Shown here: positions 1 through 6,559 of the stretch, piece by piece
Position numbering within the stretch: the stretch's first letter is position 1
Layout of the letters: the number at the start of each line of letters is the position of its first letter
Assembly (NCBI GenBank): GCA_934229275.1
Contig: CAKQDN010000026.1
Coordinates: forward strand, 1 to 25,156
Direction of reading: 5' to 3'
Length of the DNA stretch: 25,156 nt
From: an uncultured Clostridia bacterium
GTDB lineage: Bacteria > Bacillota > Clostridia > Christensenellales > Pumilibacteraceae
Made by a program: the position numbers and the translations under genes
Notes under the pieces: generated by a model
Seen by the model: the letters and a program-made list of their open reading frames with translations, nothing else
What the model was told of the DNA's origin: nothing
Database searches by the model: none

Positions 1-58
1 TTGTGTAAAATTCGTTTTTGTTGTTTTGCTTTCACTATTCTTTTGTCAATGTGCTTCC

Positions 59-112
59 GCTGTCATTCGCGACAGCCTATATATTCTACCATAAATCGAT
101 TTGATTTGTCAA
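59..112 (-). promoter_or_regulatory. Promoter and leader hairpin for a gene to the left of the window
   Basis: Read on the minus strand, TTGACA (112-107) and TAGAAT (88-83) are separated by 18 bases. Transcription would run out of the left edge. In the early transcript a perfect 6-bp hairpin, GCTGTC and GACAGC with a 6-base loop, lies at 76-59. The gene it serves is outside the window. Confidence 0.6.
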
Positions 113-178
113 CTGTTTTTCGGGGGTTTTTAAAAAAATTTACAAAATATTTGTCGAGTATTTAAAAAGTCGAAAAAA

Positions 179-214
179 GTCCGCATTTAACGGCATAAAA
201 CCGCAAAAACGGAC
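179..214 (-). terminator. Probable terminator of the nucleoside hydrolase gene
   Basis: GTCCG (179-183) pairs with CGGAC (210-214), and an inner CGG/CCG pair extends the hairpin. On the minus strand it is followed by a T-run (complement of 174-178). A T-run also follows on the plus strand, so it could work both ways. It lies 55 bases beyond the stop codon of the gene at 269. Confidence 0.5.
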
Positions 215-268
215 GTTTTTTTTCGTGCATAATTTCTTTATCGTTCTTCCGGAGCGAAAAAAATCGGA

Positions 269-1183
269 TTAATTTCGGGTTAATTTATCGAAAAGGTCTT
301 TCATGAGCGCGTCGCGATTGATGTACGGCACATACTTCATAAAGTGCGAATCGGCTCTATAAGCGTATCTGTCGTCATACTCCGGCACGGGCGCGCGGAC
401 GAGCAGTTCGTGCATAAAGCGGCAGTTCTCGTTGAGCAACCAGCCGACCGCGGTCACGTCCCAGACGGTCTTGCTCCAGAATCTTCCTCTGCCGCCCTGA
501 TATTCGACGGTGTTTTCCACGAGATAGTCGCACAGCGCGTTCTTTCCTTTGAGATAATAGTCGAGTTCGGGTGCCGTGACCGAAAAAGCGGAAACCACGC
601 CCATGCAGGGCAGTTGCACGAGCGGAACTCCGCAGCCGAAAACCACTCTCGCGGCGGCGACGTCCTGATACATGTTGAATTCGCGGGTGTCGTACCAGTT
701 AAGAGCGTGTCCGCCCAGCCACACGACGACTATTCTGTCCTTAATCGTCGGGTCGGCGATGAGTGCGGACGCGACGTTGGTTATCGCGCCGATTGCGACG
801 ACGTAAAGACGTTTTTCCGCGTTATATTCTTTCGAAAGATTTATAAGAGCGTTCGCCGCTTCGCTTTCGACCGGCGTGAATTCGTCCTGCAGATAGTTGC
901 AACTGCCGCGGTAAGTTTTTTCAATCATGTCCTCTCTTTTAAGAAGCGTTAGGATGTGCTTGATTTCCTCGTAACTTTTTTCCATTCCGTCCGCGGGACC
1001 GGTGGATTTGTCGTTATAAAACGGCGCGGCGTAAATTTCCCTGACGTTGATTTTTTCGTCCGAGCGCAGCATATAGGCGATTGCGAACTGGTCGTCGATT
1101 TCGTTGTATGCGTCGGTGTCGAGCACTGCGTCCACTTTGCCTTCGGGCAGCGTGAGCGCTTTTATCATTTCCATATCGTTCAT
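269..1183 (-). CDS. Nucleoside hydrolase (inosine-uridine preferring family, variant subfamily)
   Basis: Predicted cytoplasmic hydrolase of the N-glycosidic bond of nucleosides, used in purine/pyrimidine salvage. The N-terminus (about residues 18-30) carries DTDAYNEIDD, a version of the calcium-binding DTDPGIDD motif with two extra residues between the first and last aspartate pairs. A 'VVAIGAITNVASAL' segment (about residues 127-140) matches the family's conserved core, and 'VWDVTAVGWLL' near residue 240 corresponds to the usual HD motif but has Trp in place of His. At 304 residues it has the usual family length. The start has an AAGGAG site just upstream (CAAGGAGAAAACT-ATG). It is monocistronic as far as can be seen, with its own promoter at 1215-1243. 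Family assignment is firm; substrate is not predictable, and the changed metal and His motifs could mean a shifted specificity. Confidence 0.85.
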   Translation of the reverse strand: MNDMEMIKALTLPEGKVDAVLDTDAYNEIDDQFAIAYMLRSDEKINVREIYAAPFYNDKSTGPADGMEKSYEEIKHILTLLKREDMIEKTYRGSCNYLQDEFTPVESEAANALINLSKEYNAEKRLYVVAIGAITNVASALIADPTIKDRIVVVWLGGHALNWYDTREFNMYQDVAAARVVFGCGVPLVQLPCMGVVSAFSVTAPELDYYLKGKNALCDYLVENTVEYQGGRGRFWSKTVWDVTAVGWLLNENCRFMHELLVRAPVPEYDDRYAYRADSHFMKYVPYINRDALMKDLFDKLTRN

Positions 1184-1214
1184 AGTTTTCTCCTTGCAAA
1201 TGGATCTTGGCTCT

Positions 1215-1243
1215 ATTCTATCATATTATCGAACGATTTGCAA
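1215..1243 (-). promoter_or_regulatory. Promoter of the nucleoside hydrolase gene
   Basis: On the minus strand TTGCAA (1243-1238), a 17-base spacer and TAGAAT (1220-1215) lie about 32 bases upstream of the ATG. Confidence 0.6.
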
Positions 1244-1307
1244 TCGATTAACCGAAAAAAATTCGGTCGTTTTTAAAGAATAAAAAGACGCGTTTTGCCC
1301 TTCGCGG

Positions 1308-1336
1308 TTGACAATCGGCTCGATTTCGTGTAAAAT
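1308..1336 (+). promoter_or_regulatory. Promoter of trmO, placing transcription start at the ATG
   Basis: TTGACA (1308-1313), 17 bases, TAAAAT (1331-1336). The ATG begins at 1343, exactly where a start site 7 bases after the -10 box would fall, and no Shine-Dalgarno sequence precedes it. The transcript is therefore predicted to be leaderless. Confidence 0.65.
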
Positions 1337-1342
1337 AATCGT

Positions 1343-2026
1343 ATGGATAAACTTTTGCCCGAACTTAAAATAATCGCGCATGCGGAAAACGACTTTACGT
1401 CCTCGTTTGCCGTGCCGCGACAGAGCGGACTTACAAAAAACGTTACGAGAATAGTTTTCGAACCGGAAATATGCAAAGAAGGTATTCTCAAAGGCTTACA
1501 GGACTTCTCTCACATATGGATTTTGTGGATATTCTCCTGCGACGTCGGTAAAGAATGGTCGCCCACCGTGCGACCGCCTAAACTGGGCGGCAACGTCCGC
1601 AAGGGCGTTTTTGCCACACGCTCGCCGCTCCGCCCCAATCCCATAGGTCTGTCGTCGGCTAAAATACTGTCGATAAACGCAAGCGGCAAAAATCAATATA
1701 TCGAAGTCGAAGGCGCGGACCTCATAAACGGCACGCCCATAATAGACGTTAAGCCATACGTTCCGTACTGCGACTGTCACCCCGAAGCACTCGGCGGTTT
1801 TTCCGACCCCGAAAAGCACGCTCTGGCGGTCGAATTGTCCGAGTCTGCGGCGAAAAATCTTCCCGAAAACACTCTTTCGGCTCTTCGCGACATCCTTGCG
1901 CTCGACCCGCGCCCCGGCTACAGCCGCGACGAAAACAAAGTTTACCGCTTCGAATACTCCGACTACAACATTTCCTTTTCGGTAAAAGACCAAACGCTCA
2001 CCGTCCTTTCCGCAGAAAAAAAGTAA
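1343..2026 (+). CDS. trmO: tRNA (N6-threonylcarbamoyladenosine(37)-N6)-methyltransferase TrmO
   Basis: TrmO (TsaA/YaeB, UPF0066 family) uses S-adenosylmethionine to methylate the t6A base at position 37 of threonine tRNA, tuning decoding. Visible family motifs are 'QSGL' and 'FSHIWILWIF' (about residues 28-73), 'RPPKLGGN' and the strongly conserved 'FATRSPLRPNPIGLS' (about residues 90-104), then 'GADLINGTPIIDVKPYVPYCD' (split here as ING-TPIIDVKPY). The C-terminal region (about 160-227) matches the additional domain found in longer members. Length (227) is close to the E. coli protein. The gene is alone between a promoter at 1308-1336 and a terminator overlapping its stop codon. The absence of a ribosome site with the promoter so close suggests leaderless translation. 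Confidence 0.9.
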   Translation: MDKLLPELKIIAHAENDFTSSFAVPRQSGLTKNVTRIVFEPEICKEGILKGLQDFSHIWILWIFSCDVGKEWSPTVRPPKLGGNVRKGVFATRSPLRPNPIGLSSAKILSINASGKNQYIEVEGADLINGTPIIDVKPYVPYCDCHPEALGGFSDPEKHALAVELSESAAKNLPENTLSALRDILALDPRPGYSRDENKVYRFEYSDYNISFSVKDQTLTVLSAEKK

Positions 2027-2049
2027 GACAACGAAATGCCTTACTTTTT
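2018..2049 (+). terminator. Terminator overlapping the trmO stop codon
   Basis: AAAAAGTAAG (2018-2027) is a perfect complement of CTTACTTTTT (2040-2049) with a 12-base loop; the stop codon TAA lies inside the first arm and T-rich sequence follows. Both arms are A/T-flanked, so it may also stop the opposing minus-strand gene at 2123. Confidence 0.75.
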
Positions 2050-2122
2050 ATTTTTAAAGAATACGGTTCATAATTTTTAAAACTTTAATACTCTATTTCA
2101 ATCGGAAAATTGTAATAATTGA

Positions 2123-2461
2123 TTAGGGAAGAATTTTTTCATATTCAGGAGTTATTAGGTCTTCTATTGTAAATGTTCCGTCGTTTATCTCGGCAAGCCT
2201 TGCTTTAAGTTCCGATAACAATCCAAGCATTTTTGGCTTATCTTCTTTTTGCCGTTCTTTATTAAACCAACAAGCTTCGCCATTGGAATCAAATTCATAA
2301 TATGACAAATACATATTTTTCATTTTTTCGCAGATGTCTTGCAGAACTTTATCTTCGTCGATAGATAAGATTTTTGTAATAATGCAATGCTTCTCTATGC
2401 TATAAAAGTCTCCGCAAATAGGACTGCTTAAATAATCTAATTTTAATTTTATAGTTTTCAT
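2123..2461 (-). CDS. Small acidic protein in immunity position, unknown family
   Basis: 112 residues, no signal peptide or membrane segment, rich in Asp/Glu and Lys. I do not recognise the family. Its ATG lies 2 bases after the stop codon of the toxin-like reading frame, and its GGAG ribosome site (2467-2470) lies within the end of that frame, so the two were translationally coupled. Toxin followed immediately by a small acidic cytosolic protein is the standard arrangement for polymorphic-toxin immunity genes, hence the inferred role as an immunity protein against the BECR-like nuclease. The frame is intact although the upstream toxin is broken. The gene is visibly AT-richer than the housekeeping genes of the window, consistent with transfer. 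Function is inference from position only. Confidence 0.55.
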   Translation of the reverse strand: MKTIKLKLDYLSSPICGDFYSIEKHCIITKILSIDEDKVLQDICEKMKNMYLSYYEFDSNGEACWFNKERQKEDKPKMLGLLSELKARLAEINDGTFTIEDLITPEYEKILP

Positions 2462-2463
2462 TT

Positions 2464-2930
2464 TTACTCCTTTCTTGCCGGTCTTGCCGTAACAATGAAC
2501 CCATTTGTTCCAATCCCGGTTAAAATATAATAATTACCTTGATAATCATAGACCCTTGTAACCGTTTTTCTTCCATTGCGAATTTCTATATGATTGTCCG
2601 CTATATTACCATTTGTGATTACTTTATACAAATAATGAGGAATATTACCGCTTTTTACCCCGAAAGCCTCAAAAAATTCCCTTGCATGTCGATTTTAAAT
2701 ATGTTTTAATCCCGCATCGTCTTTCCCTTTTTCTAAAAAAACTATTTGCCCTGTTTTATCTCTTGCAACAAAAACTAAATTTTCTTTAGTAAATTTTATT
2801 CTGTTTTTCTGCATTTCAAAGACAATGTTTTCGTTTATTAAATTTTTTTGGAGATATATGATGTCACATTGTCTTTGTGCGTACTATTTCCATATGTTTT
2901 CCCGAATCCGCCGTGATATCCTGCGCCCAT
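2464..2930 (-). pseudogene. Decayed polymorphic-toxin-like gene with BECR-type nuclease C-terminus
   Basis: An ATG at 2930 overlaps the DUF4417 stop (TAATG) and opens a 30-residue frame beginning MGAGYHGGFGKTYG, a Gly-rich motif I associate with the linker before clostridial/phage toxin domains. It ends at 2838. The next frame, shifted by one base, continues from about 2850 to 2464 and reads 'ENLVFVARDKTGQIVFLEKG ... LKHI-stop-NRHAREFFEAFG ... YYILTGIGTNGFIVTARP'. The 'KHI(x)NRHA' and terminal 'NGFIVTA' pattern resembles the phage Barnase/EndoU/ColicinE5/RelE-like (PBECR) nucleases. Damage: an A7 run (T7 at 2843-2849) that would restore the frame if A8, and an in-frame TAA at 2695-2697, one change away from TTA (Leu). 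The strand downstream is intact. Family assignment is by motif memory; the lesions are read directly. Confidence 0.6.
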
Positions 2931-3585
2931 TATGCCACCTCCTTTTTATGAGAAGCGGCAAATTCGCTTTCGAATTGCACGAGATTTATTCCGTACATCT
3001 TCGCTATGCAAAATATCTTATCCGGCATGCGTCCGTAAACTATTATGTTTTCGGGATTCAATTCCATCACGACATAATCGAAGCCACGGATAAACATTTG
3101 CTTTTCTTCTACCGTTTTGATGCACCCGTGCATTCCTACGGCTATCGTCTTATTCTTCTCTACTCCCAGAATCGAAAGCGCATACGTTCTTTCGTCGCCC
3201 CACCTGACGTTCGGGATCACTTCGACGCCGTTTTCCTGCAGCCAATGCGCAAGCGACTTCCCTCTGTATGTATTCCACCCCTGCATCACAAGCGGCATGT
3301 CGTAGTACAGACTGAAATCCGGCGATATTACGCCTTTGAACTTTTTAATAATCGGCAGGTATTTTGCGGATTGTTCCATAGCCTCTCGAACTTATAATCG
3401 TGTTCGTAAAAATGAATCCACGAATCATAGTCCGATGAAGTCAGGGCTTTTGAAAAAGATATTACTTTTTCGGGGAGCAATTTGCTCGTCTTTATGCAGG
3501 GAATTTCTTCTTCTCCCGCATAACTCGCGTTTTTCGTTAAATATGCGTGAAAAACGTCTTTGTTTTCTTTTTTATCGGTGTCCAT
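2930..3585 (-). pseudogene. DUF4417 protein gene with a -1 frameshift
   Basis: The start at 3585 (MDTDKKENKDVFHAYL) has a GGAGGTG ribosome site about 11 bases upstream. The first part contains 'EIPCIKTSKLLPEKVISFSKAL' (split: EIPCIKTSKLLP, EKVISFSKAL) and 'SWIHFYEHDYKFERLWNNP', then runs out of frame and stops at 3328. The rest, 'YLPIIKKFKGVISPDFSLYY ... MPLVMQGWNTYRG ... VIPNVRWGDERTY ... DYVVMELNPENIIVYG', is in the next frame to 2930. These are the conserved blocks of DUF4417, common in clostridial and phage genomes, with no known function. The break is at an A4 run (T4 at 3362-3365): one more A gives 'NNPQKYLPI', matching the family. It is either a real slippage mutation or a homopolymer sequencing error. 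It overlaps the downstream toxin-like start by TAATG. Confidence 0.75.
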
Positions 3586-3754
3586 ATTTAGTACAACACC
3601 TCCGTTAATTAAATTTACCCTTTGGGTATCGTCAAAAAAACATTTGACATAAAGAACGGAAAATGCTATACTGTTTTTACAGGGTTGCAGTAATGCAATT
3701 TCCGAAAGGCGCTTAATCGTTGTTGCCGCAACTTTTATGCGCTTTTCCTTTATG
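3586..3754 (-). other. Gap between ImmA-like gene and DUF4417 gene
   Basis: About 170 bases. The frame upstream of 3585 is open but has no ATG with a ribosome site and its translation looks non-coding. A short palindrome ACCC-AAA-GGGT (3618-3628) sits about 30 bases upstream of the DUF4417 start, and TTGACG lies just before it on the minus strand, but no good -10 box follows. A repressor site here is possible but weakly supported. Confidence 0.3.
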
Positions 3755-4324
3755 CTAAACGATATTTTCAAATTGTTTTAGTATTCTTTTTTCGTATTCG
3801 GTGCAATCGCAACGAGCCGACGCCCACGCATAACTTCTGTTGACGGCGTTCTCTGCGCAAGACATCGACAAATCGAATCTTTTCGCGGCTTCTTTCGCCG
3901 TGTTACATTTACATCTCCATACAATCGGCGGCGGCGCCAACACATATGCCGCAAAGTGATTGGCGCATTTTTCGGCATAGTCGGAATCCTGCTTATGTCC
4001 GAGTAAAATATGTCCTATTTCGTGCATAACGGTAAATCGTTGCCGCGTTTTCACTTGTGAATCATCATAATAAATATAGTAGATCCTGTTTTTGCCGTCT
4101 CGCATACTTGCTCCTGACCACCTGTATTCGCGAAGTTTTGCACACGTTTGCTCGGAAAGTTGCGAATACAGTTTCAAAACGAATCCTTTTCGTTTCGCTA
4201 TATCGAACGGATCTATAGGAAAAGTTTTAATACTCAACTCTTCATATAAGTCTGCTGCCAAACTGTTTATTTCAGAGTATTTCGCATCCGTCAGATCTGC
4301 TCCGCGATACTCATTATCAATCAT
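3755..4324 (-). CDS. ImmA/IrrE family zinc metallopeptidase
   Basis: 189 residues of the ImmA/IrrE (COG2856) family. The zinc-binding HEIGH motif is seen in 'FTVMHEIGHILLGH' (about residues 98-111), and the second acidic ligand in 'EKCANHFAAYVLAP' (about 120-133), where the usual E-x-x-A-x-x-F-A pattern is clear. In ICEBs1 ImmA cleaves the repressor ImmR to induce the element; IrrE does the same to DdrO. Here the ATG overlaps the stop region of the XRE regulator by 8 bases (ATGATTGA), so the pair is translationally coupled like immR-immA. The expected substrate is therefore the XRE protein at 4317-4622. C-terminal about 60 residues contain several Cys (CKCN, CDC), unusual for the family. No integrase or relaxase lies nearby, so the element is either a remnant or a stand-alone switch. 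Confidence 0.85.
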   Translation of the reverse strand: MIDNEYRGADLTDAKYSEINSLAADLYEELSIKTFPIDPFDIAKRKGFVLKLYSQLSEQTCAKLREYRWSGASMRDGKNRIYYIYYDDSQVKTRQRFTVMHEIGHILLGHKQDSDYAEKCANHFAAYVLAPPPIVWRCKCNTAKEAAKRFDLSMSCAENAVNRSYAWASARCDCTEYEKRILKQFENIV

Positions 4325-4622
4325 CGATCAGCAACCTCATCAACTTCTTTTTTTCCGAATCGTCCATGTTGTTCACTCCTCTCGCCACTAGTTGATATAT
4401 TTCATTGAAATCGGCTTTTTCGGTGTTACCGTTCACTAAATAATCCGATGTGGTATTAAGTGCTGTGGCGATATTAGCCAGCACTTCCGCTTTCGGTTTC
4501 CTTTCATCGTTGATATAACGCGACAGCGTAGATTCGGTAACTCCCGCCATAGTAGCCAACTCCTTCTGCGTAAATTTCTCGTTTTTCATTAAGTTTGCGA
4601 TTCTTGTTCCGATAGTTTCCAT
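4317..4622 (-). CDS. XRE-family transcriptional regulator (ImmR-like)
   Basis: 101 residues with an N-terminal Cro/CI-type helix-turn-helix: 'FTQKELATMAGVTESTLSRYI' covers the HTH at about residues 18-38, followed by 'NDERKPKAEVLANIATALNT'. The C-terminal third is helical and charged. It heads the island transcription unit and is coupled to the ImmA-like peptidase, so it is the likely cleaved repressor. Its promoter (4657-4685) is a near-consensus site overlapped by one inverted repeat and flanked by another, which suggests autorepression. Role by analogy with ImmR/ImmA; targets are inferred. Confidence 0.85.
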   Translation of the reverse strand: METIGTRIANLMKNEKFTQKELATMAGVTESTLSRYINDERKPKAEVLANIATALNTTSDYLVNGNTEKADFNEIYQLVARGVNNMDDSEKKKLMRLLIDD

Positions 4623-4656
4623 TATTCTTTACCGCCTTTTTCATTTCTCTGCGAAC

Positions 4657-4685
4657 ATTATATCACATTATTGCTCGTTTGTCAA
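4657..4685 (-). promoter_or_regulatory. Consensus promoter of the XRE-ImmA island operon
   Basis: On the minus strand TTGACA (4685-4680), exactly 17 bases, and TATAAT (4662-4657): both boxes are perfect consensus. The start would be about 30 bases upstream of the XRE ATG. Confidence 0.8.
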
Positions 4686-4707
4686 TAATAAATTACCATT
4701 TGGCAAT
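4668..4707. promoter_or_regulatory. Two candidate operator palindromes at the XRE promoter
   Basis: TTATTG and CAATAA form an inverted repeat (4668-4673 and 4683-4688, 9-base centre) that covers the -35 box. Immediately upstream, ATTACCATTTGGCAAT (4692-4707) is a second near-perfect palindrome. Both are placed as expected for sites of the adjacent XRE repressor. Binding is inferred. Confidence 0.5.
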
Positions 4708-4725
4708 TATTTTTAAAAAAATATT

Positions 4726-4749
4726 ACGACCCGAGGGAAATCGGGTCGT
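4726..4749 (-). terminator. Terminator downstream of the YitT gene
   Basis: ACGACCCGA (4726-4734) and TCGGGTCGT (4741-4749) form a perfect 9-bp stem with a GGGAAA loop; T-rich tracts follow on both strands. It stops the minus-strand YitT gene (stop at 4789) before the XRE promoter. Confidence 0.85.
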
Positions 4750-4788
4750 TTTATTTTTATAAGTTGCTTCCGGGCAAGATCTGTCGGC

Positions 4789-5769
4789 TTACTTTTTTTG
4801 ATCGGAAGATTCGTAATTGATCACGCTTTGTTTTTTTGACTGATTGAATCTGCCGAAAGTCTGGTTTACGTTTTCGACGTACGAGAACGTGTCGGGATAT
4901 TTCTTGATTATGTTTTCGAAGTCGATTAGTTGCGGTTTATTGACAAGGCAGATAATCATTTCCTTATCCTTGTGCGAATAGCCGCCCTGACCGTGCAGAC
5001 GGGTGACTCCGTGGTGCAGTTTTTCGATAATTTCCTGCTCCATTTGCTCGGCGTGGTCGGTAATAATCGTAAACTTATACGCCGCTTTGGAGCCGGCTAT
5101 TATGCGGTTACCGGTAAAACTGCTGATAAAACTGTACAAAAGGCACATACACACGGGGCGATAGTCGTATTTCATGGTCTGCGTTTCGGGATCGTACTTG
5201 CCGTAGACGAAATAACTTGCGACCGCTATTACCGCGTTAATGGCGAACGTGACGAAAAAGAAGTTGAGTTGCGGATATTTTTTGCTCAGGTACTTGGAAA
5301 CGATGTCCGTACCGCCGGTCGAACTGTTGCATTTGAACAGTACGCCGAAGCACAGTCCGCAGATAAGTCCGGAAATCATGACGGGATAGACGGTGTCGCT
5401 CTGAATGGCTCCGTTTGCGTCGATCGCTTTATACTGGAAGCGCGACATGAACTCCGCGATCGGTTGCACTTGCTGGAACACGAGGTACGAGAGCGAAAAC
5501 GCCACGCAGAAAGTCGCGGTTTTGCAGGCGAAGTGCTTGTCCACGCAGAAAAACGCGAACACGCACAGCGGTACGTTTATAAGCAACGACATATATCCCA
5601 CGCTGAAATTGCCGAGATATTGGATCATTATGGCGATACCGTTTATACCGGACGGCGCAAAATCGTTCGGCACGATGAAAAGCACGTAACTGAACGCATA
5701 AAAACAGCCGAGCGCAAAAGTGAGCGCATACACCCACAGTTCGTTTTTGATGAATTTTTTAATTGCCAT
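4789..5769 (-). CDS. YitT family membrane protein (DUF161 + DUF2179)
   Basis: 326 residues. The N-terminal two thirds hold about five membrane segments (near residues 12-32, 47-70, 78-100, 130-150, 170-190, plus a weaker one near 205), with the family hallmarks 'NDFAPSGINGIAIMIQYL' and 'GLCFGVLFKCNSSTGGTDIV'. The C-terminal soluble domain ('KAAYKFTIITDHAEQMEQEI ... GVTRLHGQGGYSHKDKEMI', about 235-315) is DUF2179, resembling a small regulatory ligand-binding domain. Function of YitT proteins is not established; several paralogues are usual in Bacillota. There is no Shine-Dalgarno before the ATG, and the promoter at 5783-5811 leaves only about 7 bases of leader, so initiation appears near-leaderless. 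It is followed by a strong terminator. Confidence 0.88.
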   Translation of the reverse strand: MAIKKFIKNELWVYALTFALGCFYAFSYVLFIVPNDFAPSGINGIAIMIQYLGNFSVGYMSLLINVPLCVFAFFCVDKHFACKTATFCVAFSLSYLVFQQVQPIAEFMSRFQYKAIDANGAIQSDTVYPVMISGLICGLCFGVLFKCNSSTGGTDIVSKYLSKKYPQLNFFFVTFAINAVIAVASYFVYGKYDPETQTMKYDYRPVCMCLLYSFISSFTGNRIIAGSKAAYKFTIITDHAEQMEQEIIEKLHHGVTRLHGQGGYSHKDKEMIICLVNKPQLIDFENIIKKYPDTFSYVENVNQTFGRFNQSKKQSVINYESSDQKK

Positions 5770-5782
5770 ATGGTTAGTGAAA

Positions 5783-5811
5783 ATTATATAGTTTTGGTTA
5801 ATTTAAGGCAA
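5783..5811 (-). promoter_or_regulatory. Promoter of the YitT gene
   Basis: On the minus strand TTGCCT (5811-5806), 17 bases, TATAAT (5788-5783). The ATG at 5769 is only about 14 bases past the -10 box. Confidence 0.6.
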
Positions 5812-5824
5812 AATTATTGCTTTA

Positions 5825-6427
5825 TTACTGCTTTTTTTGCAGCGTTTCGAGTATTTGCTTCAACAGGTCTTCGGTAGTGGGATTTTTAAGACGATCGGCT
5901 GCCGCTTGTTCTTCGGCAATTCTTGCCGCTTCGGCGTCCGCTGCCGCTTTCTCCGCCGCAACCGCTTCGCGATACTTCTTTACTTCCACGAGATTGCGAT
6001 AGTTCAAACCTTTCGCTTTCATTTCGGCGCGTTCTGCTTTGGTAGCCTGTTTCTTCTTTGCGTCTGCCGCTTCGTCCTTGATGGCGTTGATCGCCTTGAC
6101 TATGCAGAACAGCACCCACGCGATGAGCAGGAACTGAATGACCGCGCTTATAAACGTACCCCAGTCGATATAGATACTGTTGGCAAGGTCGACCACCTGA
6201 TTTCCGTTTTCTTCTTTATACGCCGTTTTCAGGAAGGTGTACAGTCCGTCAAGCGAGTTCTGTCCGAACATGAGCGCGAGCAGCCAGTTGATTACCGGGC
6301 GCAGAATGTTGTTGCACACGGCGTTGACGATTGCGGTGAACGCTCCGCCGACGATGACACCGACTGCCATATCCAGCACGTTGCCGCGTGTGATAAATGT
6401 TTTGAATTCTCCGAAAAATTTCTTCAT
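5825..6427 (-). CDS. mscL: Large-conductance mechanosensitive channel MscL with long C-terminal tail
   Basis: MscL forms a homopentameric pore opened by membrane tension, releasing solutes on osmotic downshock. 'MKKFFGEFKTFITRGNVLDMAVGVIVGGAF' (split: MKKFFGEFKTFITRG, NVLDMAVGVIVGGAF) is the amphipathic N-terminal helix plus TM1; TM2 is 'FISAVIQFLLIAWVLFCIV' near residues 100-118. The chosen ATG at 6427 has a CCGGAG site 8-9 bases upstream; a frame extension to 6445 has none. At 200 residues it is longer than the usual 130-150: after TM2 there is an unusually long, highly charged Ala/Glu/Lys tail of about 80 residues, predicted coiled coil, ending 'TTEDLLKQILETLQKKQ'. That last segment resembles the normal MscL C-terminal helix bundle, so the extra is inserted between TM2 and the bundle. 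Confidence 0.92.
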   Translation of the reverse strand: MKKFFGEFKTFITRGNVLDMAVGVIVGGAFTAIVNAVCNNILRPVINWLLALMFGQNSLDGLYTFLKTAYKEENGNQVVDLANSIYIDWGTFISAVIQFLLIAWVLFCIVKAINAIKDEAADAKKKQATKAERAEMKAKGLNYRNLVEVKKYREAVAAEKAAADAEAARIAEEQAAADRLKNPTTEDLLKQILETLQKKQ

Positions 6428-6479
6428 AACCGTTCTCCGGAACAAATGAGAACTTGTCCGTCCCCGTCGTTCCGCCTAT

Positions 6480-6508
6480 ATTATATCTTTACCGCCGCCA
6501 CTTGTCAA
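6480..6508 (-). promoter_or_regulatory. Promoter of mscL
   Basis: On the minus strand TTGACA (6508-6503), 17 bases, TATAAT (6485-6480), both consensus, about 50 bases upstream of the mscL ATG. Confidence 0.75.
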
Positions 6509-6559
6509 GCGTTTTTATCGCAGTCGCTTATCCTGCCGTTTTTTGGAAAAAAGCACGGC

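Noticed and set aside
344..952. Long open frame opposite the nucleoside hydrolase
   Set aside because: It is antisense to a clear family member, with no ribosome site and an Arg/His/Val-rich composition typical of shadow frames in this GC-skewed coding pattern.
3586..3771. N-terminal extension of the DUF4417 frame
   Set aside because: Its first codon would be TTG without a ribosome site and it overlaps the ImmA-like gene; the ATG at 3585 has GGAGGTG upstream.
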